This document shows positions 1 through 4,977 of a DNA stretch of 5,793 nucleotides, piece by piece (positions within the stretch are counted from its first letter, which is position 1; every line of letters begins with the position of its first letter). Below the pieces are notes generated by a model that saw only the letters and a list, made by a program, of their open reading frames with translations, did not search any database and was not told the DNA's origin. Location: the NCBI GenBank assembly GCA_020433785.1, contig JAGRCC010000089.1, forward strand, positions 1-5,793, given 5' to 3'. The DNA comes from Anaerolineae bacterium. Its GTDB lineage: Bacteria > Chloroflexota > Anaerolineae > 4572-78 > J111. A program made the translations under genes and the position numbers.

Positions 1-912
1 CCCGTCACCGCCACCCTCACCTTCAGCCAAACCCTCACTCCATTAACGCTTCAACTCCCTGCTACTGAACCAACTCCGATACTCCCCACTCCGCACTCCC
101 TACTCCCTACTCCTTACTCCCTACTCTCTACTCCCCAACTGCCTATCACCCTCCGCTGGCAAACCCGCCGCTGGATGGCCGATCCTTTAGTTATCGCGCT
201 TAAATTACTGGATAAGGATTTCAACGTTGGCGGGGAACGGGTGGCGACGCTCGGCGACCGCTATCCGAATGTGTTGTGGGTTCCCGGCGAGATGGTCGAG
301 GAAACCTATCCCCTCCGGCTGAAACCAGATGCGCCGCCGGGATTGTACCGGCTGGAGGTCAGCCTGCTGCGCCAGGATAAGTCGCTGCCGGACGGTTATG
401 AAGTTCTACCACCGATGGATGAAACCGGACCGTTGGGCAATGCCCTCTATCCGGTAACTATTCGCCTACTCGATCCAGCCCACGCTATGGCTCCGGCCAA
501 GCCGTTCAAGGCGCACCTCGGCGAAGCCATCGAACTCACCGGCTTCGAGGTAAATCCGAACTTTTCGGATTCACCCAAAACCGTTTCGCTGGCTTTGTAC
601 TGGCAATCGACGGCCAAAATCGACACGGACTACACCGTCTTCACCCAACTGATCGGCCCCGATGGGCAAGTGTGGGCGCAGTGGGACAATCCCCCTCAAG
701 CCGGCCGCTACCCGACCACCGCCTGGAGCGAGCAGGACCGCGTGGTTGATCGCTACCAACTCACACTGCGAGACGGCGCGCCGCCCGGCGATTATCGCTT
801 GCTGATCGGCATGTACGATCCCGCCTCGGGCGAACGCTTGCCGGTTGTGGTCGATGGCCAGCCACAGCCGGACAACGCGGTGGAATTAGCAACGCTGGCG
901 CTGACACCTTAA
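1..912 (+). CDS. C-terminal part of a probable GT39-like membrane glycosyltransferase (5' truncated by window edge)
   Basis: The frame is open from base 1 to the TAA at 910-912, giving 303 visible residues. The ATG at 175 is probably internal, because a conserved-looking strand (LPITLRWQ) lies just before it. Two similar beta-sandwich units can be seen: visible residues about 47-135 (LRWQ..., PGEMVEETYPLRL, DAPPGLYRLEVSLL) and about 170-303 (LYWQS, DYTVFTQLIGPDGQVWAQWDNPP, GRYPTTAW, VVDRYQLTL, GAPPGDYRLLIGMYD). Such tandem units are familiar to me at the C-terminus of Chloroflexota GT39/PMT-like multi-membrane glycosyltransferases, where they would be extracytoplasmic. No membrane segment is visible here, so the catalytic part is inferred. 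Residues about 27-46 are a Pro/Ser/Thr/Leu linker encoded by a heptamer DNA repeat. It could instead be a different surface protein carrying the same domains. The gene converges on the next one. Confidence 0.72.
   Translation, partial: PVTATLTFSQTLTPLTLQLPATEPTPILPTPHSLLPTPYSLLSTPQLPITLRWQTRRWMADPLVIALKLLDKDFNVGGERVATLGDRYPNVLWVPGEMVEETYPLRLKPDAPPGLYRLEVSLLRQDKSLPDGYEVLPPMDETGPLGNALYPVTIRLLDPAHAMAPAKPFKAHLGEAIELTGFEVNPNFSDSPKTVSLALYWQSTAKIDTDYTVFTQLIGPDGQVWAQWDNPPQAGRYPTTAWSEQDRVVDRYQLTLRDGAPPGDYRLLIGMYDPASGERLPVVVDGQPQPDNAVELATLALTP
81..136 (+). repeat. Eight-copy degenerate heptamer tandem repeat (consensus ACTCCCT) inside coding sequence
   Basis: Eight consecutive 7-bp units run without a gap: ACTCCCC, ACTCCGC, ACTCCCT, ACTCCCT, ACTCCTT, ACTCCCT, ACTCTCT, ACTCCCC. 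A further related unit with one extra base (ACTCCGAT) precedes them at 73-80. The tract stays open in the frame of the surrounding gene and encodes a TP/SLL-rich linker just before a predicted beta strand. Seven is not a multiple of three, so one unit more or less would shift the frame and three units would preserve it. Related tracts occur at 2322-2356 and 3763-3792. Confidence 0.85.
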
Positions 913-947
913 AGATGGAAACACTGGGAGAATTTAATCGCGATTGG

Positions 948-1853
948 TTATCGAATTTTGGCCCGCAGGCCCCCCGGCTGAAATTGAACCCACAGTTCAT
1001 CCCCGATAAGCTGATGAGACGACTCCAACCGATGATTCTGACTATAAGATAAGACCTTGCGGATATAAAAATCGACATCCCCCACTGAAATAAACAACGG
1101 CCAGTCCACAGCCCCGCGTATAAAATTAAACGCGCGGTGAGCCGGCCAGTCCGTTGGTATTCGAAAATCGGCGGCGGCAGGCCAGGGGAAATAGCTGGCC
1201 TCGGTCTCGATTTGGGGCCGGCGCGGCAGCGGATGACCCAATTTGAGCTGCTCAACGACATTGACCAACAAGGTCGATCCCTCGATGGCGCAGCGCTGTT
1301 CCAACTCGGTCTCAGAGATGCCCTCGGGTCGCTCGAACTGAGTCTGGGCCACAATGTCGCCGCTGTCGAGCGCTTCAGTCATCATATGCAGAGTGACGCC
1401 GGTTAAGCGTTCGTCTTGGCGTGCGATCCAAAACAGGGGGGCCGGGCCTCGATAGCGGGGTAGAAGCGACGGGTGCAAATTGAGGCAGCCGTAGCGAGGC
1501 AGGGTCAACAGGGCTTTAGGGAACACCAAAGTGAAACAGGCCACGACGATCAGATCAGGTTTGAGGCGGGTCATTAGCTCTAGGGACTTTGGCATTGACA
1601 ACGAGCCAACCTCCCATACGGGCAGGTTATTAACCCAGGCCAAATGAATAATATTTCGCTCCAGATAAGGATTAATCACAGGCAAATCAGTTGGGGGTGA
1701 GGGTGGGACGGAGAGCAGTTGAGGCGCGCCATCTGAGTGGGGCAGCGCTGCCGGTACGATGACGCCGCATAGGTCAACCCCTAAGTCGAGCAGTCGCTCC
1801 AGCGGCGGTATTGAAAAGTGGCCAGTCATCCCAAAAAATAGTACACGTAACAC
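948..1853 (-). CDS. Methionyl-tRNA formyltransferase-like (Fmt family) 10-formyl-tetrahydrofolate-dependent formyltransferase
   Basis: The 301-residue protein has a Rossmann start (MLRVLFFGMTGHFSIPPLERL) and the formyltransferase core LNLHPSLLPRYRGPAPLFW at residues 124-142. It continues through GVTLHMMTEALDSGDIVAQ. The Asn-His-Asp catalytic set of the family maps to N125, H127 and D163, so an active enzyme using 10-formyl-THF is expected. Residues 245-275 (FNFIRGAVDWPLFISV) resemble the entry to the Fmt C-terminal domain, which is short here. Residues 34-80 differ from the usual Fmt TQPDRPAGRG region and contain a Pro-rich stretch. It may therefore be a paralogue formylating another acceptor, such as an amino sugar, rather than Met-tRNA; no def gene is adjacent. 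The start is GTG at 1853, because an in-frame TAG lies three codons upstream. A weak GGTAG sits 6 nt before it. Confidence 0.85.
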   Translation of the reverse strand: MLRVLFFGMTGHFSIPPLERLLDLGVDLCGVIVPAALPHSDGAPQLLSVPPSPPTDLPVINPYLERNIIHLAWVNNLPVWEVGSLSMPKSLELMTRLKPDLIVVACFTLVFPKALLTLPRYGCLNLHPSLLPRYRGPAPLFWIARQDERLTGVTLHMMTEALDSGDIVAQTQFERPEGISETELEQRCAIEGSTLLVNVVEQLKLGHPLPRRPQIETEASYFPWPAAADFRIPTDWPAHRAFNFIRGAVDWPLFISVGDVDFYIRKVLSYSQNHRLESSHQLIGDELWVQFQPGGLRAKIR

Positions 1854-1869
1854 AAGCAGCTACCAATTT

Positions 1870-1898
1870 TTGACTTTCGAATTCAGATTCTCTATAGT
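1870..1898 (+). promoter_or_regulatory. Sigma-70-type promoter for the yggX-like gene
   Basis: A -35 element TTGACT (1870-1875) and a -10 element TATAGT (1893-1898) are separated by an ideal 17 bp. Transcription would start near 1905 and give a leader of about 50 nt before the ATG at 1958. The site lies in the 104-bp space between two divergent genes. On the opposite strand TACTAT (1899-1894) overlaps this -10 and could serve the formyltransferase gene, but it lacks a convincing -35. Confidence 0.6.
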
Positions 1899-1915
1899 AA
1901 CTAGACGACGTTACT
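1896..1915. promoter_or_regulatory. Possible operator: 6-bp inverted repeat over the -10/start region
   Basis: AGTAAC (1896-1901) and GTTACT (1910-1915) form a perfect 6-bp inverted repeat separated by 8 bp. It overlaps the end of the -10 element and the predicted start of transcription of the yggX-like gene. This placement would suit a repressor, or a small 5'-end hairpin in the transcript. A 6-bp match in AT-rich DNA can arise by chance. Confidence 0.3.
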
Positions 1916-1957
1916 TATTTATTTAGCAGCGAAATCTAATAAATGAGAGAGAACAAA

Positions 1958-2272
1958 ATGCCTCGAATGGTCCAATGTGTCAAAATAGGTAAAGAACTCC
2001 CCGGTCTGGAAAAACCACCCTTCCCTGGGGAAATGGGTGATCGCATCTACAATAATATTTCCCAACAAGCCTGGCAAATGTGGGTGGAACATCAAGTCCT
2101 GTTGATCAATCATTACGGGTTGGTTTTAGCCGACCCCAACCATCGCAAATTTCTGGTTGAGCAGATGGAAGAGTTCTTCTTTGGTGAAGACGCTCAAATG
2201 CCGGACGGCTGGTCGCCGGAAAGCTCATCGCAGGCGAGCAGCGGCAAAGGCGGCGGTCCTTCAAGGAAGTAA
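1958..2272 (+). CDS. yggX: YggX-family Fe(II)-trafficking / oxidative damage protection protein
   Basis: The 104-residue protein matches the YggX family along its first 85 residues. The signature is RMVQC at the N-terminus with Cys7 at the same position as the conserved cysteine of E. coli YggX. Then come FPGEMGDRIYNNIS, QAWQMW, HQVLLINHY, HRKFLVEQMEEFFFGE and GWSPES. In enterobacteria YggX is a small cytosolic protein linked to protection of Fe-S clusters against oxidative damage. The tail from about residue 88 (SSSQASSGKGGGPSRK) is a low-complexity addition beyond the usual roughly 90-residue length. I chose ATG 1958 over ATG 1943 because a GAGAGAGA ribosome binding site (1945-1952) precedes it by 5 nt and the family normally starts close to this Met. 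The gene stands alone behind its own promoter. YggX is best known from Proteobacteria, so its presence here may reflect transfer. Confidence 0.88.
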   Translation: MPRMVQCVKIGKELPGLEKPPFPGEMGDRIYNNISQQAWQMWVEHQVLLINHYGLVLADPNHRKFLVEQMEEFFFGEDAQMPDGWSPESSSQASSGKGGGPSRK

Positions 2273-2278
2273 CTGGAG

Positions 2279-2333
2279 ACTAGAGATTTGAGGCTGGCGT
2301 GTCAAAGTCGCACACCGGTGATCAATCTCTAGT
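2279..2333. repeat. Inverted repeat in the convergent spacer between yggX and the ATP-grasp gene
   Basis: ACTAGAGATTTGA (2279-2291) and TCAATCTCTAGT (2322-2333) are reverse complements apart from one missing base, and they enclose 30 bp. RNA from either strand could form a stem of about 12 bp with one bulge. It lies just after the YggX stop codon (2270-2272) and before the ATP-grasp stop codon, where a bidirectional terminator would be expected. No U tract follows on either strand. It may end or stabilise transcripts, or may simply be part of the dispersed repeat family. Confidence 0.5.
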
Positions 2334-2356
2334 TACCAATCTCCAATTTCCAATCT
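2322..2356. repeat. Degenerate heptamer repeat (consensus CAATCTC) abutting the ATP-grasp stop codon
   Basis: Five 7-bp units in register cover this tract: TCAATCT, CTAGTTA, CCAATCT, CCAATTT, CCAATCT, followed by CCCCTAA. It ends 3 bp from the stop codon of the minus-strand ATP-grasp gene, whose mRNA would read GGAGATTGG-like units in its 3' end. The period and pyrimidine bias match the tracts at 81-136 and 3763-3792. Confidence 0.65.
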
Positions 2357-2359
2357 CCC

Positions 2360-3691
2360 CTAAATTACCGGCAGCATTTCTTGAATGGTAAAATCAAGCT
2401 GCCGGTGAGCCTGGCGTAAAGCCGTTTCCACCCCATCCGGCGTTTCTCCCCTGGCAAAAATAAACCCAAGATAGCTGTCGCCCTCCGGCAGTGGGGTGAG
2501 GGGCTGGTTAAGTTTAGCGGTAATTTCGACCGACTCGATGCCCGGCACCTGTTCAGCCGCCTCGACGCCCGCCACAGCTTTCAGGATTCCGGCCATCGGA
2601 ATGGGAATCATCATCACGCCGCTCGCTTCCGTCGCCCGGCTAAATGAATCGATCTCTAAACCGACCGCCTGGCGTAAAATCAACTCTTCCAGAGCCATAT
2701 TGTTAAGACCAAAGCGCAGCGTCCGCGAGCAAAGCCCACCAATGGAACGGCCGGCCATCTCGACCAGCCACGGTCCGGCGTCGTTGACGCGCAGTTCGGC
2801 ATGGACCGGGCCGAAGCGTAAGCCCAATGCTTGCGCGGCTCGATCCGCGCAGGTCGCAATCGCGGTCTGGATTTCGTCAGGCAGACGGGAGGGGGTGACG
2901 TAGATCGTTTCTTCGAAGAAAGGTCCAACCAAGGGATCGGGCTTGTCGAACAAGGCCAGTACTTTCAGCCCGTCCCCGTCGATGACGCCTTCCAGGGCAA
3001 CTTCAACGCCGGGGATGTAATCCTCAACCAAAATCTGAGTCGAACCGGGCGCTCGGTTCAGTCCGGCCAGCATACGGCCCAATCGCCTGAAGGCATCGAC
3101 TAACTCAGCCGGGGTATTAGCCCGCATCACACCGCGACTGCCGGAGAGCAGAAGCGGTTTGACTACACAGGGGAAGCTCACCTCGGCGGCTATTTGATGG
3201 GGATCGTCGGTCATATCGAACAGCCTGAATTGGGGCGACGCTACACCGCCGGCAGCAAACATACGGCGCATATCGTATTTGTTGCGCGCCGCCAGCGCCG
3301 ACTCGCTGGAGTTGTGGATCAAGCCCAGAGCCTCGCTGGCTTTGGCTGCGACCAGCGAAGCGCTATCATCAACCGACAGCACAGCCTGCACCGGTTTTTG
3401 CCGGGTAAAGTCAATAACCTTTCGCACCGACTCGTCAAGCTGATCGAATTGAAGGGCCAGTGGCACTTTCCAATAGTCAGCCAGATCAGGGTGGATATCC
3501 AGACCGGTCACAACCTCGATGTCCAGTTTTTTAGCGGCTTCGTAAAATGCCTGCCCCCGATAAGTGCTATTGCGCATTAATAAGATGATACGTTTGGGTT
3601 CAGAAGAAAACTCTAGCGGCATGGTGATACTCGGATCATAAAAACCTAGCCAATTAACAATAGTTCGCAGCAACAAAGGTAAGTAGAGCAT
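2360..3691 (-). CDS. ATP-grasp domain ligase (L-amino acid ligase-like carboxylate-amine ligase)
   Basis: This cytosolic ATP-dependent ligase would form an acyl-phosphate and join it to an amine; its substrates are unknown. An N-terminal pre-ATP-grasp fold covers residues about 33-125 (KRIILLMRNSTYRG, AVLSVDDSAS). The ATP-grasp domain covers about 130-345: RNKYDMR with K138, CVVKPLLLSGSRGV with K178, the hinge LVEDYIPG, and metal-binding region HAELRVND...WLVEMAGRSIGG with E299, E311 and R315. A C-terminal domain (SGVMMIPIPMAGIL, LPEGDSYLGFIFARG) resembles the extension of the BacD/YwfE-type L-amino acid ligase group. The length of 443 residues fits. The start is uncertain: ATG 3691 adds a hydrophobic 23-residue segment with no ribosome binding site, while ATG 3622 (MPLEFSSEPKRI) begins nearer the usual family start but also lacks a strong site. 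It has its own promoter, so it is probably monocistronic. Confidence 0.85.
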   Translation of the reverse strand: MLYLPLLLRTIVNWLGFYDPSITMPLEFSSEPKRIILLMRNSTYRGQAFYEAAKKLDIEVVTGLDIHPDLADYWKVPLALQFDQLDESVRKVIDFTRQKPVQAVLSVDDSASLVAAKASEALGLIHNSSESALAARNKYDMRRMFAAGGVASPQFRLFDMTDDPHQIAAEVSFPCVVKPLLLSGSRGVMRANTPAELVDAFRRLGRMLAGLNRAPGSTQILVEDYIPGVEVALEGVIDGDGLKVLALFDKPDPLVGPFFEETIYVTPSRLPDEIQTAIATCADRAAQALGLRFGPVHAELRVNDAGPWLVEMAGRSIGGLCSRTLRFGLNNMALEELILRQAVGLEIDSFSRATEASGVMMIPIPMAGILKAVAGVEAAEQVPGIESVEITAKLNQPLTPLPEGDSYLGFIFARGETPDGVETALRQAHRQLDFTIQEMLPVI

Positions 3692-3717
3692 ATGGAAGGA
3701 GGCTGGGCAAACTACTG

Positions 3718-3726
3718 ATTATATCA
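3718..3726 (-). promoter_or_regulatory. Extended -10 promoter for the ATP-grasp gene
   Basis: Read on the minus strand the sequence is TGATATAAT: a perfect -10 hexamer TATAAT (3723-3718) with the TGn extension directly upstream. No good -35 exists 16-18 bp away (ACTGCT or similar), which is usual for extended -10 promoters. The start of transcription would be near 3711, leaving a leader of about 20 nt to ATG 3691 or about 90 nt to ATG 3622. Confidence 0.5.
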
Positions 3727-3746
3727 CGATAGAGAAATTAAGCAGT

Positions 3747-3762
3747 GAGATTTGACTATCTC
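3747..3762. repeat. Small inverted repeat GAGAT-TTGACT-ATCTC next to the heptamer tract
   Basis: GAGAT and ATCTC form a perfect 5-bp inverted repeat with a 6-base loop. The 9-mer GAGATTTGA at its left edge (3747-3755) also occurs at 2283-2291 in the other spacer. It would form a hairpin in the 3' end of the minus-strand transcript from 3792-4286. No U tract follows, so it is a poor intrinsic terminator. Confidence 0.4.
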
Positions 3763-3792
3763 CTAATCTCTAATCTCCTTGTCTCCAACCTC
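3763..3792. repeat. Degenerate 7/8-bp repeat (CTAATCTC-like) abutting the stop codon of the sulfite-oxidase-fold gene
   Basis: The units are CTAATCTC, TAATCTC, CTTGTCTC and CAACCTC, possibly preceded by CTATCTC. The tract runs directly into the TAG stop codon (3794-3792) of the minus-strand gene. It shares period, pyrimidine bias and strand orientation with the other two tracts. Confidence 0.6.
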
Positions 3793-4286
3793 TACTTCAC
3801 TACAATCTTACCCACCCACTTGACCTGCCGCAGGGCGTCGTCTTTTTCGCTGGGGACAATCATGCGGATCAGCCCCTGTGGGCGGGTGAGCGGCTGGCCA
3901 TCCATCAGGTAACTCAGCAGGGTTGGTCCGGCCGGGTCCGGTTCAAGCAGTTCTTCGATGAAAACCCGATTACCGAAGCCATCGGCGCTGATAACCTCCA
4001 CCTCCGACCAATGGGTCGTTGACGGAATTTGGCTTTGAATGAAGTCGAGCAGGGTCACGCCCCCGAAGGTAAACGGACCGCTTGTACCGTGACCGGTACT
4101 GACGATGTAGCAGTTGGGAATGGACGTCAGTGGCAGCCGTTCGAGATCGGCGACGGTTATGCGGGTTTCCTGACCGTTAGGTCGAACGAAAACTAAGGCA
4201 GAGTCGGGAGAAGGCGGCTCCGGGTTGGGGTCATGGGCGTGCGGTCGCAGTGGATCATGAGCGTGCGACGTATCAGTCGAGGGCAT
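3792..4286 (-). CDS. Small sulfite-oxidase-fold (oxidoreductase molybdopterin-binding domain) protein, probably without the cofactor cysteine
   Basis: The 164-residue protein resembles the molybdopterin-binding core of the sulfite oxidase/YedY superfamily. The supporting segments are ITVADLERLP (43-52), FTFGGVTLLDFI (72-83), VEVISADGFGNRVFIEEL (96-113), LLSYLMDGQPLTRPQGLIRMIVP (123-145) and VKWVGKIVV (155-163). In catalytic members a cysteine about 13 residues before the GV/L motif binds molybdenum. Here that position falls near S63-T64 (STGHGTSG) and the only cysteine is C59, so cofactor binding is doubtful. No Tat or Sec signal is visible, so it is probably cytosolic. The N-terminal 30 residues are His/Pro/Asp-rich with HAHDP twice (8-12, 16-20). 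The start ATG overlaps the tdk stop by one base (TGATG), with GGAG 8 nt upstream (4298-4295), which implies translational coupling to tdk. Its physiological role is unknown. Confidence 0.75.
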   Translation of the reverse strand: MPSTDTSHAHDPLRPHAHDPNPEPPSPDSALVFVRPNGQETRITVADLERLPLTSIPNCYIVSTGHGTSGPFTFGGVTLLDFIQSQIPSTTHWSEVEVISADGFGNRVFIEELLEPDPAGPTLLSYLMDGQPLTRPQGLIRMIVPSEKDDALRQVKWVGKIVVK

Positions 4287-4873
4287 CAGGCTTTCTCCGA
4301 GCGCGGCACCTGATGATGCATCCGGCAGCGGGCTTCGTAAACCTCACTAGCCCCGACCATAATGACCGGATCGTCATAATTGGCCGGCCGGCCATCGATC
4401 AACCGTTGGGTTCGGCTGGCCAGCGCGCCGCAGACCATACAGATGGCTTGGAGTTTGGTCACATTCTCAGCCAGTGCCAGCAAGAGCGGCATCGGGCCGA
4501 ACGGTTCCCCCCGAAAATCCAGATCGAGACCGGCTAAGAGGACCCGCCGGTTGCTGTCCGCTAAGGTCTCGCACAATTCGGCAATATGCCAGTCAAAGAA
4601 CTGGACTTCGTCAATGCCGACGACATTGGTATCGGGATCAACCAATGAGAAAATTTCTTCAGCGCTCTCAACCACGGTCGCCTGAAAATGATTACCCCGG
4701 TGAGAACTAACTTTACCGGCTTTGTATCTTTGATCTAATTGCGGTTTAAAGACTTGGACTTTTTGTTTGGCAATTTCCGCTCTGATCAATCGTCGAATTA
4801 GCTCTTCGGTTTTGCCGCTAAACATACTGCCACAAATCAGCTCAATCCAACCGCCATTATAACCGTAATACAC
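4286..4873 (-). CDS. tdk: Thymidine kinase, type II
   Basis: This enzyme phosphorylates thymidine (and deoxyuridine) to the monophosphate with ATP, in the pyrimidine salvage pathway. The 195-residue length is typical of type II enzymes. Visible motifs are the P-loop GSMFSGKT (15-22), the Walker B region [10 protein letters not shown] with D88 and the likely catalytic E89, and the family signature [15 protein letters not shown] (115-129). The zinc-binding set is C145, C148, C183 and H186 ([15 protein letters not shown]), so the lasso domain should be intact. The start is GTG at 4873, fixed by a strong GGAGGG (4884-4879) 5 nt upstream; the ATG at 4877 is out of frame. It lies 104 bp after rpmE but behind an intrinsic terminator, so its expression depends on readthrough or its own promoter. 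It overlaps the next gene by one base. Confidence 0.96.
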   Translation of the reverse strand: MYYGYNGGWIELICGSMFSGKTEELIRRLIRAEIAKQKVQVFKPQLDQRYKAGKVSSHRGNHFQATVVESAEEIFSLVDPDTNVVGIDEVQFFDWHIAELCETLADSNRRVLLAGLDLDFRGEPFGPMPLLLALAENVTKLQAICMVCGALASRTQRLIDGRPANYDDPVIMVGASEVYEARCRMHHQVPRSEKA

Positions 4874-4884
4874 GCATTCCCTCC

Positions 4885-4918
4885 AAAAAAAATAGGCAGA
4901 CTCGCTTTAGTCTGCCCA
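4885..4918 (-). terminator. Intrinsic terminator after rpmE, directly preceding the tdk ribosome binding site
   Basis: On the minus strand GGCAGACT and AGTCTGCC (4909-4916 and 4895-4902 on the plus strand) form a perfect 8-bp stem around a 6-base loop. A G-U and a U-A pair extend it to 10 bp, and TATTTTTTTT follows (eight T at 4892-4885). This is a textbook Rho-independent terminator for the rpmA-rpmE transcript. The plus strand lacks the T tract, so it acts in one direction only. The tdk GGAGGG begins at the base after the T tract, so it could also work as a partial terminator or attenuator for tdk. Confidence 0.85.
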
Positions 4919-4939
4919 GAAAATTGCCTACAGGTTCAG

Positions 4940-4955
4940 AGTATACTGAATATAC
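4940..4955 (-). promoter_or_regulatory. Possible weak promoter or inverted repeat upstream of the terminator
   Basis: GTATA-CTGAA-TATAC (4941-4955) is a perfect 5-bp inverted repeat just after the rpmE stop codon. On the minus strand it offers -10-like hexamers TATATT and TATACT (4945-4940). The -35 at 17 bp for TATACT is only CTGATT, a weak match. If it is used, a tdk transcript would start near 4933 and carry the terminator hairpin as an attenuator in its leader. Confidence 0.3.
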
Positions 4956-4977
4956 CCTCAGAAATCAGATTAAACGC

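Noticed and set aside
81..136. CRISPR array
   Set aside because: The units are 7 bp, directly contiguous and without spacers, so this is a short tandem repeat.
175..177. ATG 175 as the true start of the first gene
   Set aside because: The frame is open to the window edge and a strand matching the second domain's YWQ strand (LRWQ) lies upstream of it, so the gene begins outside the window.
761..1354. 197-residue open frame on the minus strand
   Set aside because: It overlaps the 3' end of the glycosyltransferase-like gene and most of the Fmt core in another frame, is Arg/Ser-rich and shows no recognisable motif.
1943..1957. Upstream ATG 1943 as the start of the YggX-like protein
   Set aside because: The only good ribosome binding site (1945-1952) lies downstream of that ATG and is correctly spaced for ATG 1958, which also matches the family's N-terminus.
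2279..2333. Classical Rho-independent terminator between the convergent genes
   Set aside because: The stem is AT-rich with a 30-bp loop and a bulge, and no T tract follows on either strand, so I list it only as an inverted repeat.
2496..2903. 135-residue plus-strand open frame
   Set aside because: It lies wholly antisense to the well-supported ATP-grasp gene, with low-quality composition and no motif. The same applies to plus-strand frames at 2831-3103 and 3194-3580.
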